A stretch of 60,615 bases of DNA, taken from NCBI GenBank assembly GCA_028282105.1, contig JANQIO010000062.1:1-60615 (forward strand), given 5' to 3'. The notes under the pieces were generated by a model, which searched no databases, was not told the origin of the DNA, and saw nothing but the letters and a program-made list of their open reading frames with translations. This document shows positions 15,741-24,812 of the stretch, in pieces (position 1 is the stretch's first letter; each line of letters begins with the position of its first letter). The stretch comes from Halieaceae bacterium (GTDB taxonomy: Bacteria > Pseudomonadota > Gammaproteobacteria > Pseudomonadales > Halieaceae). The position numbers were made by a program, and so were the translations under genes.

Positions 15741-16616
15741 CTAAAACTGCGGTATCGGGGCTGGATCAATCGGCAACTCGGTGCGGCCATAGCGCGCCGC
15801 CCGCTCGTTGAGCTGCGCCACGGCTTCCTCGACACCAATCATCAGGATAAAGCGGCCGGCCTTGATGCCGTCCAGGGCGTACCGGGCCAGTTCGTCCAGG
15901 TCCTGGAATTCCACTTCCATGCCGTATTCGGCCATCACCTTTTTGAAGTCTTCTACTGTCGGCGAGGGAATCCCCGGGGTCTCTCGCGCCAGTTCCGCGG
16001 GCCGGTTGCGGTCGGTGGTCCAGATGCCGGTATCGAGCATGCCGCCGGAGGGATAGAAAATGGAGGCCCCCAGCTTTGTGGATTCGCTCTGGAGCTGGGC
16101 TCCCAGGCACTCGGTGATGATGGACACCGCCGCCTTGCTGGAGGCGTAGACCGACTGGTAGGGCAGGGGCGAGATACCGCCGTCGCCGGAGGAGGTGTTG
16201 ATGATGTGGCCTTCCTCGCCGCCGGCGATCATGCGTGGCACGAAGGCCTGTATGCCGTGGATAACACCCATTACGTTGACGCCGTGTACCCAGCGCCAGT
16301 CATTGGGGGTGGTTTCCCAGACGTTGGCCGAGGGGGCAGCCACGCCGGCGTTGTTGAACAGCAGGTGGCAGACCCCATGCTGCTGGTAGACGGCGTCGGC
16401 GAGTGCGTCGACCGACTCCGGTTTGGAGACATCGCAAACCACACCGCTGACGTCACCGGCGCCTGACAGCTCCGCCAGCGCCCCGTCCAGGGCGCCCTGC
16501 TCAACGTCACCGATCACCACTTTGGCACCCTGTGCCAGCAGCTGCCGCACCAGCGCGGCACCGATACCGCTTGCGCCTCCGGTGACAACCGCCACCTTGC
16601 CTTCAAAACTGTCCAT
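15741..16616 (-). CDS. Short-chain dehydrogenase/reductase (SDR)
   Basis: This NAD(P)-dependent oxidoreductase has 291 residues and a Rossmann fold. The cofactor motif GGASGIG lies at about 12-18 and NNAG at about 90. The catalytic triad is Ser in NTSSGDGG plus YASSKAAV. The C-terminal extension (about 190-291) is longer than in a minimal SDR and contains ESTKLGASIFYPSGGM, where the usual PG step is replaced by YPSGGM. Subfamily and substrate cannot be fixed. It is a single gene, convergent with the NUDIX gene and divergent from the OYE gene. Confidence 0.87.
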   Translation of the reverse strand: MDSFEGKVAVVTGGASGIGAALVRQLLAQGAKVVIGDVEQGALDGALAELSGAGDVSGVVCDVSKPESVDALADAVYQQHGVCHLLFNNAGVAAPSANVWETTPNDWRWVHGVNVMGVIHGIQAFVPRMIAGGEEGHIINTSSGDGGISPLPYQSVYASSKAAVSIITECLGAQLQSESTKLGASIFYPSGGMLDTGIWTTDRNRPAELARETPGIPSPTVEDFKKVMAEYGMEVEFQDLDELARYALDGIKAGRFILMIGVEEAVAQLNERAARYGRTELPIDPAPIPQF

Positions 16617-16855
16617 CGATCACTCCTCGATTTGGGAGCCGACATACTAGCAAGGGAGAACCGGCGGCCTCGGTGTTGCGGTTCAATATTCCCGACTGCC
16701 AGCTCGCTTCGTTGGCCAGTCATCTCCGGGCCCGGGCGTCGCCGGCACGCGGCAGGGCAACTGACCGCTATGTTGAACCGGTGCTGTCCGCCGGGCGTTC
16801 TGTCTGCAGCGGGCATTCGCTATATTGGGCACCCCTTGATTGGAAGTCGCTGTGC

Positions 16856-17926
16856 ATGGATAGCCTGTTTACCCCGATCACCCTGGGCAAACTCAAATTG
16901 CGCAACCGCGTGGTGATGGCGCCTATGACCCGCAGCCGGGCCGACGCCGGTGATATGCCCTCGGCACTGATGACCGAGTACTACCGGCAACGAGCGGGCG
17001 CCGGCATGATCGTCACCGAGGGGATCGCCCCCAGCGCTGACGGTATTGGCTACTGCCGCACACCCGGCATCTACAACGATACCCAGACCGATGCCTGGCG
17101 CGATGTAGTCGCCGCCGTGCACGCCGAAGGCGGGATGATTGTTGCGCAGATCATGCACTGTGGTCGCATTGCCCATCCCCTCAACAAGGCTGCAGGCGCC
17201 GAAACCGTGGCGCCCTCGGCGCTGCGCGCGCGGGGCGACATTTTTACCGATACGCGCGGCATGCAGCCCTTTACCATGCCCCGGGAGCTGGCCAGCGAGG
17301 AGATTCCCGGCATCGTCGCCGCCTACGCCGAGGCCACGGCGCGCTGTTTCGAGGCCGGCTTTGATGGCGTGGAATTGCATTGCACCAGTGGCTACCTGCC
17401 GGCCCAGTTTCTCTCCACCGGCACCAATCTGCGCAGTGATGCCTACGGTGGCAGTGTGGCGGGCCGGGTGCGTTTCCCGCTGGACGTGTTGCGCGCCATG
17501 GCGAAGGTGGACGGCGGTGGCCGCGTCGGTTTTCGCATCTCGCCGGACAACCGCTTCAACGACCTGCAGGACGACGACCCCCAGGACACCTTTACCGCGC
17601 TGCTGGCCGGCGCCAGCGAGCTGCGGCTGGCCTACGTTCACGCCATCCGCATTCCGAAGGGCCGGGTCGACAACATCGGCCTGGCGCGGCAGTTCTTCCC
17701 GGGCCGGGTGATCGGCAATGAAAGCTACTCCGGGGATGAGGCGGCCGACGCCCTGGACCGCGGAGAACTGGCGGCGGTCAGCTTTGGCCGCCCGTATATC
17801 GCCAATCCCGACCTGGTGGAACGTTTCTGGCGCGGCAAGCCATTGGCGGATTTCGACCCCAGCCGGCTGTATACGCCGGGCCCCGACGGCTACACCGACT
17901 ACCCGCCCCTGCCCAGCGCATCCTGA
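16856..17926 (+). CDS. NADH:flavin oxidoreductase, Old Yellow Enzyme family
   Basis: This FMN-dependent ene-reductase of about 356 residues (OYE-like TIM barrel) reduces activated C=C bonds of enones using NAD(P)H. FMN- and substrate-binding features include MAPMTRSRAD (residues 22-31), EGIAPSADG, QIMHCGRIAHP and DGVELHCTSGYLPAQFLS; the last holds H-C-T-S-G-Y where many members have HxANGYL. The barrel ends with GRPYIANPDLVERF. ATG 16856 matches the family start (DSLFTPITLGKLKLRNRVV); codons further upstream are not homologous. An in-frame frame extends to 16673 but is rejected. Enone reduction fits steroid or terpenoid metabolism suggested by neighbours. Confidence 0.9.
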   Translation: MDSLFTPITLGKLKLRNRVVMAPMTRSRADAGDMPSALMTEYYRQRAGAGMIVTEGIAPSADGIGYCRTPGIYNDTQTDAWRDVVAAVHAEGGMIVAQIMHCGRIAHPLNKAAGAETVAPSALRARGDIFTDTRGMQPFTMPRELASEEIPGIVAAYAEATARCFEAGFDGVELHCTSGYLPAQFLSTGTNLRSDAYGGSVAGRVRFPLDVLRAMAKVDGGGRVGFRISPDNRFNDLQDDDPQDTFTALLAGASELRLAYVHAIRIPKGRVDNIGLARQFFPGRVIGNESYSGDEAADALDRGELAAVSFGRPYIANPDLVERFWRGKPLADFDPSRLYTPGPDGYTDYPPLPSAS

Positions 17927-17982
17927 CTCGAGTACACTAGCGCTCCTTTTTTAGGCAACGCTGGAATACTCCCGGAGGCAAC

Positions 17983-19110
17983 ATGGCAGATACAGGCCTG
18001 CAACTGCGCACCCTCGTCACTGACGACAATACCCTCGTACTCTCCCTGGTGGATGTGCCGGTACCGGAACCGGGTCCCGACGATGTGCTGGTGAAGGTCG
18101 AAGCGGGCCCCATGAACCCCTCTGACCTGGCCCTGTTGCTGGGCCCGGCGGATATTGCCAGCGGCCGCGTCAGTGGCAGCGCTGAGCGCCCGGTAACCAC
18201 CTTTGATATCGCCCCCCAGCATATGCCGATGGTGGCGGCGCGGATCGGCCAGTCGCTGCCGGTGGGTAACGAAGGCGCGGGCACCGTGGTGGGTGCTGGC
18301 TCGTCGGCTGCGGCCCAGGCCCTGATGGGCAAGACCGTGGGTATCTTCGGCGGCGAGATGTTCGGCCAGTACCGGGTAGTGCCGGCTTTCATGTGCCTGG
18401 AACTGGAAGAGGGCACCACCGCCGTGGAAGGGGCTTCCTGCGTGGTCAACCCGCTGACCGCCCTGGCCATGGTGGAAACCATGCGCATGGAAGGCCACAA
18501 GGCCATCGTGCATACCGCGGCGGCCTCCAACCTGGGGCAGATGCTCAACAAGATCTGCCTGGCCGATGGTGTCGACCTGGTGAACGTGGTGCGCAAACCC
18601 GAGCAGGTGAAGATTCTTGAAGACCTGGGTGCGAAGTACATCGTCAATTCCGGCGACGACGACTTCAAGGCGAAGCTGACCGCGGCTATCAAGGACACGG
18701 GCGCCACCCTGGCCTTCGATGCCACCGGCGGTGGCAAACTCGCGGACAGCATCATGCTGTGCATGGAAATGGCGGCAGCCAGCGAAATGACCGAGTACAA
18801 CCGCTACGGCTCCGATACCTTCAAGCAGCTCTATATCTACGGTCGCCTGGACCTCAGCTCCACCACCCTGAGTCTCAACTACGGCTTCGCCTGGAGTGTG
18901 GGCGGCTTCCTGCTGACCCACTTCCTGCAGAAGGCCGGGCTTGAGAAGGCCGGTGAGATGCGTATGCGTGTGGCCCGTGAAATCAAGACCACCTTCGCCA
19001 GCCACTATGCGAAAGAGGTGACCATGGCGGAGGCGCTGGCGCTGGAGAACATCGCCGAATACAACAAGAAAGCCACCGGCGACAAATACCTGGTTAAGCC
19101 CTGGGGCTGA
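17983..19110 (+). CDS. Medium-chain (MDR) NAD(P)H-dependent reductase, quinone-oxidoreductase-like
   Basis: This 375-residue GroES/Rossmann-fold oxidoreductase has an N-terminal GroES-like domain (GPDDVLVKVEAGPMNPSDLALL, about 32-53) and GNEGAGTVVGAG. It lacks the zinc ligands of classical alcohol dehydrogenases, placing it among zinc-free quinone/enoyl reductases. The cofactor domain contains HTAAASNLGQML, an unusual replacement of the common GAAGGVG motif, and ATGGGKLAD. It starts 56 nt downstream of the OYE gene with a CCGGAGG ribosome binding site, so the two are probably co-transcribed. The substrate is unknown. Confidence 0.85.
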   Translation: MADTGLQLRTLVTDDNTLVLSLVDVPVPEPGPDDVLVKVEAGPMNPSDLALLLGPADIASGRVSGSAERPVTTFDIAPQHMPMVAARIGQSLPVGNEGAGTVVGAGSSAAAQALMGKTVGIFGGEMFGQYRVVPAFMCLELEEGTTAVEGASCVVNPLTALAMVETMRMEGHKAIVHTAAASNLGQMLNKICLADGVDLVNVVRKPEQVKILEDLGAKYIVNSGDDDFKAKLTAAIKDTGATLAFDATGGGKLADSIMLCMEMAAASEMTEYNRYGSDTFKQLYIYGRLDLSSTTLSLNYGFAWSVGGFLLTHFLQKAGLEKAGEMRMRVAREIKTTFASHYAKEVTMAEALALENIAEYNKKATGDKYLVKPWG

Positions 19111-19144
19111 TTATGCTGGCTGGCCGCCGCGACCGGCTGCGGCG

Positions 19145-20509
19145 CTAGCCGCAAAGCTGGTAGCAGGGCTGGTAGATGGCGCCGCCCAGCTTCATGCGAC
19201 CCTGCTGGACAAAGTTGCCCAGCAGGGTGTCCATCATGGCCATGATCTCCGCGTCGCCGTTGATCTGGTAGGGGCCGTGGGTTTCTACCGCGGCCACCCC
19301 AAACTCCTTGATATTGCCCGCCACGATGCCGGAGAACGCCTTGCGAAGCTCTGAGGCCAACTGGTGGGCGGGTTGCTTTCCGTGCAGGGCAAGGGCGGCC
19401 ATATTCTCGTGGGTGGGCTCGAAGGTGCGCTGGAACGCCTCGGGAATGTGCAGTTCCCAGTTGAAGCAGTAGGACTCGTTCTCGCGGTTGCGCTGGCGTC
19501 GCACCTGGGTCACGCCCTGGCGCAGGCGCTGGGCGGTAGCGGCCGGGTCGCCGCAGATGATCTCGTAATGCCGGGTGGCCTCTTCCCCGAGGGTGCCGCG
19601 AATGAAGCGGTCGATTTCGTCAAAGTAGGCGGCGCTCTCAGCCGAGGCTGACATCACGATCGGCAGCTTCACCTCGGCATTCTCGGGCTGCATCATTATG
19701 CCGAGCAGGTAAAGAATTTCCTCAGCGGTGCCGGCGCCGCCCGGGAACACCAGGATAGCGTGTGCTACACGGAGGAAGGCCTCCAGCCGCTTCTCAATGT
19801 CCGGCAGGATAATCAGCTCGTTGACGATGGGGTTGGGCGGTTCCGAGGCAATGATGCTCGGCTCGGTCAGACCGAGAAAGCGGCTACCATAATTGCTCTG
19901 CTTGGAATGGCCGACGGCGGCGCCTTTCATCGGTCCTTTCATGGCGCCGGGCCCGCAGCCGGTGGCGATGTCCAGGTGCCTGAGGCCCAGGTGGTAGCCC
20001 ACCTCCTTGGTGAACTCGTACTCGCTGCGGGGGATGGAATGGCCGCCCCAGCACACCACGATATTGGGCGGTTCGCCGGTGCGCAGCATGTCGGCGTTGC
20101 GCAGCATGCGAAACACCGCATCGGTGATGCCATCCCCGCTCTCCAGGTCGTAGCGGGCCCGCTGCTGGTGGATAAAGATGACGTCGCGCAGGGCCGTGAA
20201 AATATGCTCGCGGATACCGTCGATCATGACGCCGTCGACGAAGGCCTGGGCCGGCGCATTCAGCAGTTCAAGTTGCACGCCCCGCGACTCCAGGATCACT
20301 TTCACCTCGAAGTCGGCGTAGGCTTCGAATATTTCCCGGGCATCATCGGTGTCATTGCCGGAGTTGAGAATTGCGAGCGCGCAGCGCCGGAACAGCTTGT
20401 GAAGGTCTTCATCCGCCGACACCAGGCTGGCCGCCTCGCGGCGCGACAGCAGGCCGAGATTACTGCTGGGGCGAATAAATGCGCGGGAAATCTTGGCGGC
20501 GTTGACCAT
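19145..20509 (-). CDS. ppnN: Nucleotide 5'-monophosphate nucleosidase (PpnN/YgdH, LOG family)
   Basis: PpnN hydrolyses purine and pyrimidine 5'-monophosphates to base and ribose 5-phosphate, and in E. coli is stimulated by (p)ppGpp. The 454-residue length matches. The N-terminal PpnN-specific domain covers about 1-140. The Rossmann LOG domain carries GGHSIPRSEYEFTKEVGY, GCGPGAMKGPMKGA and FPGGAGTAEE (the PGGxGTxxE motif). The C-terminal domain ends with the pocket-forming segment near YQPCYQLCG. It is a single gene, convergent with the MDR gene and divergent from the PQQ dehydrogenase. Confidence 0.92.
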   Translation of the reverse strand: MVNAAKISRAFIRPSSNLGLLSRREAASLVSADEDLHKLFRRCALAILNSGNDTDDAREIFEAYADFEVKVILESRGVQLELLNAPAQAFVDGVMIDGIREHIFTALRDVIFIHQQRARYDLESGDGITDAVFRMLRNADMLRTGEPPNIVVCWGGHSIPRSEYEFTKEVGYHLGLRHLDIATGCGPGAMKGPMKGAAVGHSKQSNYGSRFLGLTEPSIIASEPPNPIVNELIILPDIEKRLEAFLRVAHAILVFPGGAGTAEEILYLLGIMMQPENAEVKLPIVMSASAESAAYFDEIDRFIRGTLGEEATRHYEIICGDPAATAQRLRQGVTQVRRQRNRENESYCFNWELHIPEAFQRTFEPTHENMAALALHGKQPAHQLASELRKAFSGIVAGNIKEFGVAAVETHGPYQINGDAEIMAMMDTLLGNFVQQGRMKLGGAIYQPCYQLCG

Positions 20510-20631
20510 GGCTGTCTCCGGATTTGCGCGGAGTATAGCAAGGCATGGTCAGGAAAATTTGACACCCGCTTGCTGCGGCAACAGTGAACGGATAGCGTTT
20601 AGGTCTGTCGCTAGCAAGACGAGGACTGCCC

Positions 20632-22599
20632 GTGGCTATCCCCATCCGGCCGATCAAGCGTGACCTTGCACTACTGGGCCTGGTGGCGCTGCTGGTCGCC
20701 TGTTCTGCGAGCCTGGGGCCGGCCCCCAGCGCCTTGGCATCACCGGACCGCGTCGAGTGGCCCAGCTATGGGGCCACCCCGGGGGGAACCCATTTCTCCC
20801 CGGCCGCCGAGATTACGCCCGCCAATGTGGCCCAGCTTGAGCAGGTCTGGACTCACCAGTCCGGCGATATCCGCCAGGCCAGCGGCGAGCTGGGCGAGGA
20901 CGAGGCGCGGCCGCAGTCGTCACTGCAGGTCACACCAATCGTGGTAGATGGCGGATTGTATTACTGCACGCCGTTTAACCGGGTGTTTGCGCTGGACGCG
21001 GAGACCGGGAAACAGCGCTGGGTATTCGACCCCGGCCTCGATACCCGGCAGGACCTGCTGATGAACTGCCGCGGGGTGAGCAGCTGGCAGTCGGGGCGCC
21101 CGGGTTTCTGCGAGCACCGGATTTTCACCGGCACCCTGGACGCTCGACTGATTGCCCTGGACGCCGCCACCGGCAAACCCTGCCCGGATTTTGGCGACGC
21201 GGGCGAGGTGGATACCAGTCACCGGATTTCCAAACACGACCCGGTGGAGTACGGCATCACCTCGCCGCCCGCCATCCTTGGTGATACGGTCATCACCGGC
21301 GCCATGGTGCTGGACAATGTGCGCACCGATGCACCGGCGGGCGTGGTGCGCGCCTACGACGTGCGCAGCGGCGAGCTGCGCTGGGCCTGGAACCCGGTGC
21401 CGCCCGGCAGTGCCGCCGCGGATGCCGACGGCAACTATGTCAGCGGCACCACCAATGTCTGGTCGATCATTGCCGTGGATGCTGAGCGCAAGCTGGTGTT
21501 TGTGCCTACCGGTAATACCAACCCGGATTTCTATGGCGGCCACCGCCAGGGCCTGGATTTTTATTCCAGCTCACTGGTGGCCCTGGACGGTGACAGCGGT
21601 GACGTGGTCTGGCACTACCAGTTCGTGCACCACGATATCTGGGACTACGATACACCGGCCCAACCCACCCTGGTCGACATGACCGTGGCGGGAGAGACCG
21701 TGCCCGCGGTGGTGCAGGTGACCAAGATGGGGCTGACTTTCGCGCTGCACCGCGAGACCGGTGAACCCTTGTGGCCGGTAGAGGAGCGCCCGGTACCCCA
21801 GAGCGACCTGCCCGAGGGTGAGTACCTGTCGCCGACCCAGCCCTTCCCGACCCATATTCCCGGCGTCATGGAGCTACCTTTCGATCGCGACGACGCCTGG
21901 GGCCTCACTTTCTGGGACAAGGGCGCCTGCAAGAACCGGCTGGGGTCGCTGCGCAACGAGGGTATGTACACGCCCCCCAGTGTCGGTGGCACTTTGCAGT
22001 ACCCGTTCAGTCTGGGGGGCAACAACTGGGGCTCCCCGGCCATCCACCCCGGCAGCCGGGTTATGGTGGTGTTTACCTCGCATATACCCGGCTACATCAA
22101 GCTGACGCCCCAGGCCGAATGCACGGGCTTCATCCAGCGCCAGGCGGGCACCCCCTACTGTGTGGACAACGATATGGTGGCGTCGCCCCTGGGACTGCCC
22201 TGCAGCTCACCGCCCTGGGGTACGCTGGATGCGATCGATTTGCAGGCTGGCAAGCTGCTGTGGCGCGTGCCGATGGGGACAACGCGGGATATCGCGCCAT
22301 TTCCTTTCTGGTGGATCAAGGGGTTGCCCGGTATCGCCGCACCGATGATGACCGGCAGCGGCCTGGTGTTCAGCGGCATCACCAACGAGCACGCCCTGCG
22401 CGCCTTCTCGCTGGCAACGGGCGAAGAGCTGTGGAAGGCGCGTCTGCCCACGGCAGCCAACGCGCTGCCGATGACCTATACCGCCGGGGCGGACAACCGC
22501 CAGTTCGTGGTAGTGGCAGCGGGCGGCCACTGGAGCGGCGGCGCGCCGGCGGGAGACTACATCATAGCCTTTGCGCTGCCACGCGCTGACTCTCCCTGA
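20632..22599 (+). CDS. PQQ-dependent membrane-anchored dehydrogenase (mGDH-like), lipoprotein
   Basis: This 655-residue quinoprotein beta-propeller oxidises a sugar, polyol or alcohol in the periplasm with pyrroloquinoline quinone and passes electrons to the quinone pool. It starts at GTG 20632 and has a lipoprotein signal peptide with lipobox LVAC (Cys about 24). It lacks the five N-terminal membrane helices of E. coli Gcd. Propeller repeats are visible (VFALDAETGKQRWVFDP, VVWHYQFVHHDIWDYDTPAQ, GGNNWGSPAIHPGSRVM). The paired cysteines typical of methanol dehydrogenases are not obvious, supporting the glucose-dehydrogenase-like group. No PQQ biosynthesis genes are in the window. Confidence 0.88.
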   Translation: MAIPIRPIKRDLALLGLVALLVACSASLGPAPSALASPDRVEWPSYGATPGGTHFSPAAEITPANVAQLEQVWTHQSGDIRQASGELGEDEARPQSSLQVTPIVVDGGLYYCTPFNRVFALDAETGKQRWVFDPGLDTRQDLLMNCRGVSSWQSGRPGFCEHRIFTGTLDARLIALDAATGKPCPDFGDAGEVDTSHRISKHDPVEYGITSPPAILGDTVITGAMVLDNVRTDAPAGVVRAYDVRSGELRWAWNPVPPGSAAADADGNYVSGTTNVWSIIAVDAERKLVFVPTGNTNPDFYGGHRQGLDFYSSSLVALDGDSGDVVWHYQFVHHDIWDYDTPAQPTLVDMTVAGETVPAVVQVTKMGLTFALHRETGEPLWPVEERPVPQSDLPEGEYLSPTQPFPTHIPGVMELPFDRDDAWGLTFWDKGACKNRLGSLRNEGMYTPPSVGGTLQYPFSLGGNNWGSPAIHPGSRVMVVFTSHIPGYIKLTPQAECTGFIQRQAGTPYCVDNDMVASPLGLPCSSPPWGTLDAIDLQAGKLLWRVPMGTTRDIAPFPFWWIKGLPGIAAPMMTGSGLVFSGITNEHALRAFSLATGEELWKARLPTAANALPMTYTAGADNRQFVVVAAGGHWSGGAPAGDYIIAFALPRADSP

Positions 22600-22660
22600 C
22601 AGCCCCGGCCATATCGGTTTATGCTCCGGGCTCTTTGCCTGAGACTTCAAGGAGCATGCC

Positions 22661-23500
22661 ATGACTGAGACACGGCTGCGCTCGGTGCTGTATATGCCGG
22701 GCATCAATCAGCGCGCCATGGACAAAGCGAAAACCCTGGACTGCGATGCGGTGGTATTTGACCTTGAGGATGCGGTGGCTCCGGACCGCAAGGCCGAGGC
22801 CCGCGAGATGGTGCGCAGCCAGCTGGCGGCCGGTGGCTACGGCGAGCGCGTGCTGGTGGTGCGCGCCAACGGGCTGGACACGCCCTGGGGTGAAGACGAC
22901 CTGCGCGCCTTTGCCGGCGTAGAACGGGTGTGCCTGCCGAAAGTGGAGAGTGCCGAGCAGCTAACGGCGGCCCGGGCACTGCTGGGGGAGGGGGTGACCC
23001 TGTGGGCCATGGTGGAAACCCCACGCGGCGTCTCCTCGGTGGAAGCGCTCTGTGAAGTGCCGGCCCTGGAAGCCATTCTCATGGGTACCACGGACCTTGC
23101 CTACCAGCTGCGCATTCCTCATCGGCCGGATCGCCTGGGCCTGCTCTATGCCCTGTCGCGCTGTGTCAACGGGGCGCGCCTGTACGGCAAGGTGGCTCTG
23201 GACGGGGTGTTTCTCGATATCCGCGATGGCGACGCTTACCGCGAGAACTGCGAGCACGGCCGCGCCCTCGGGTTCGACGGCAAGACCCTGATCCACCCCA
23301 GCCAGATCGAGGCTGCCAACGCGGTCTACGGTGTCAGTGACGAGCAGCTCACTCATGCCCGCCGGGTGATCGAGGCCTGGGAGGCCGCCGAGGCAGCCGG
23401 TAAGGGCGTGGCGGTGCTGGACGACAAGCTGGTAGAGACCATGCATGTCGATGAAGCGCGGCGCCTGCTGGCGCTGGGAAGCCCCTCAGCTACAGCTTGA
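22661..23500 (+). CDS. CitE/HpcH-family CoA-ester lyase
   Basis: This 279-residue TIM-barrel enzyme of the citrate lyase beta-subunit-like family cleaves or forms beta-hydroxyacyl-CoA or related bonds (malyl-, citramalyl- or beta-methylmalyl-CoA in characterised members). Motifs are VVFDLEDAVAPDRKAEAR (about 31-48, with the metal-binding Glu), PKVESAEQL, MVETPRGV, ILMGTTDLAYQL and GFDGKTLIHPSQIEAAN. No CitD/CitF partners are adjacent, so it is a stand-alone lyase rather than citrate lyase. It lies 61 nt after the PQQ dehydrogenase and overlaps the convergent amidohydrolase by 11 bp. Confidence 0.88.
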   Translation: MTETRLRSVLYMPGINQRAMDKAKTLDCDAVVFDLEDAVAPDRKAEAREMVRSQLAAGGYGERVLVVRANGLDTPWGEDDLRAFAGVERVCLPKVESAEQLTAARALLGEGVTLWAMVETPRGVSSVEALCEVPALEAILMGTTDLAYQLRIPHRPDRLGLLYALSRCVNGARLYGKVALDGVFLDIRDGDAYRENCEHGRALGFDGKTLIHPSQIEAANAVYGVSDEQLTHARRVIEAWEAAEAAGKGVAVLDDKLVETMHVDEARRLLALGSPSATA

Positions 23501-24305
23501 ACACGCGCTGCGCGTTGCCGTGCAGGAACGCCATCTCCCTTTCCACACCCAGTTGCAGGGCCGGTAACTGTTTCAGGCATTGGGCCGGGGTCAGCATCGG
23601 CCAGTTGGTGCCGAACATCACCCGGTCAGCGCCCAGGGTCTTCATAAATTCCACGAAAGCCGGCGGCAGCCGGTGCAGGGCGTAGGCGGAGGTGTCGACG
23701 TAGAAGTTGGGGAATTTCACGGCCATGGAGACCAGTTCATCCAGCCAGGGAAAGCCGACATGGCCGCCCACTACCACCAGCTCCGGGAAATCCAGCATCA
23801 CCTCTTCCAGGTAGGGAATCATGCGCCCGGTCTCGGAGCCTTTCAGCGGCCCGGTATGGCCGATCTGGGTGCAAAAGGGCACCCCGAGGTCACAGCAGGC
23901 GGTGTAGATCGGGTAGTAGCGGCGGTCGTTGGGGGGCAGCCCCCACAGCCAGGGCACCACCCGTACGCCGACAAAGCGCTCGCCGTCGACCCATTCGCGG
24001 ATTTCCCGCACCGCCGCCATGGGCTGTGCCAGGTCTACCGTGGCAAGCCCCCGGAAGCGATCCGGCGCTGCATCGATACTGGCGGCGACCTCCTGGTTGC
24101 TAATCAGGCTGCCCTCAGGTCCGTGCCAGCCTGCCAGCAAGCTGATGTCCACGCCGGCTTGATCCATCGCCGCCAGGGTGCTGTCCACATCCGGCACCCA
24201 GGGATTGTCGTCATCCTGACCGGTCCAGCGGCGCAGGGTGGCCAACCAGGGGGCTTTGGCCATGCGGGGGGTGGTGATTTGTGCCCAGGCGTCGATGATG
24301 TTCAT
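23490..24305 (-). CDS. Amidohydrolase-2 family protein with atypical metal site
   Basis: This 271-residue TIM-barrel hydrolase or decarboxylase belongs to the amidohydrolase_2 (ACMSD-like) family. The first strand reads IIDAWAQ, so the usual HxH metal ligands are absent. The final motif is FGTNWPM, with Asn where most members have the catalytic Asp. Histidines in TQIGHTGP and GGHVGFPW are retained. ATG 24305 is chosen because the domain begins there; the longer frame to 24362 runs through the operator palindrome. It is divergent from marR with a 20-bp palindrome between, so it is the likely MarR-controlled gene. The reaction is unknown. Confidence 0.8.
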   Translation of the reverse strand: MNIIDAWAQITTPRMAKAPWLATLRRWTGQDDDNPWVPDVDSTLAAMDQAGVDISLLAGWHGPEGSLISNQEVAASIDAAPDRFRGLATVDLAQPMAAVREIREWVDGERFVGVRVVPWLWGLPPNDRRYYPIYTACCDLGVPFCTQIGHTGPLKGSETGRMIPYLEEVMLDFPELVVVGGHVGFPWLDELVSMAVKFPNFYVDTSAYALHRLPPAFVEFMKTLGADRVMFGTNWPMLTPAQCLKQLPALQLGVEREMAFLHGNAQRVFKL

Positions 24306-24323
24306 GACAGCGATCACTTTAAA

Positions 24324-24343
24324 ATACTTCACTAGTGAAGTAT
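24324..24343. promoter_or_regulatory. MarR-type operator, perfect 20-bp palindrome
   Basis: ATACTTCACTAGTGAAGTAT is perfectly self-complementary and sits midway in the 66-bp gap between the divergent amidohydrolase and marR genes. MarR-family dimers bind palindromes of this length and type, so it probably mediates autoregulation and control of the amidohydrolase. Confidence 0.8.
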
Positions 24344-24371
24344 ATTTTGTGGCGGACGTCAAGGAGTCTGT

Positions 24372-24809
24372 ATGTCAGCCCACCAGCATCGCCTGATCTA
24401 CCTGTTGCATCGCACCGCCCACCGGCTCAAGACCGCAACCGATACCGCCTTCATGGAGGCGGCCAGTATCACGACCGCCCAGGCCACGGCGCTGGAGATC
24501 ATTGTCCAGGAGGGCGCCCTGTCGCAGCGGGCGCTGTCAGCGGCCCTGGGTCAGCGCGAGAGCGCCATCACGGCCATGGTGGAGCGGCTGCTGAAGGCGG
24601 GTTACATCAGCCGGCGCAGGGACGCGGCCGATCGCCGCACCTGGCTGCTGCAAGCCACGGCCAGCGGGCGCGAGGCGCGAGCGCGGCTGCGGGCGCCGTT
24701 GCGGCGCATCAATGCCGAATTGGATGCCGCCTTTGCCAATGCTGATATGGCCGCGATGGCGGAAGGTCTGCAGCAGGTACTCGAGCGTTTCGATCCCGGG
24801 CGCTCTTGA
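24372..24809 (+). CDS. MarR-family transcriptional regulator
   Basis: This is a 145-residue winged-helix dimeric repressor, normally released from DNA by small aromatic or other ligands. The helix-turn-helix lies at about 55-80 (ALSQRALSAALGQRESAITAMVERLLKAG). The wing is RRRDAADRRTWLLQAT, with the diagnostic DxRxxxL motif. Amphipathic N- and C-terminal helices provide dimerisation. The start follows AAGGAG and lies 28 nt from a perfect palindrome. The likely target is the divergent amidohydrolase gene. Ligand is unknown. Confidence 0.9.
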   Translation: MSAHQHRLIYLLHRTAHRLKTATDTAFMEAASITTAQATALEIIVQEGALSQRALSAALGQRESAITAMVERLLKAGYISRRRDAADRRTWLLQATASGREARARLRAPLRRINAELDAAFANADMAAMAEGLQQVLERFDPGRS

Positions 24810-24812
24810 GCG

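Noticed and set aside
15735-15746. Palindrome TTTAGCGCTAAA between the NUDIX and SDR genes
   Set aside because: It is explained by two convergent TAG stop codons facing each other. The stem is only 6 bp and has no U-tract.
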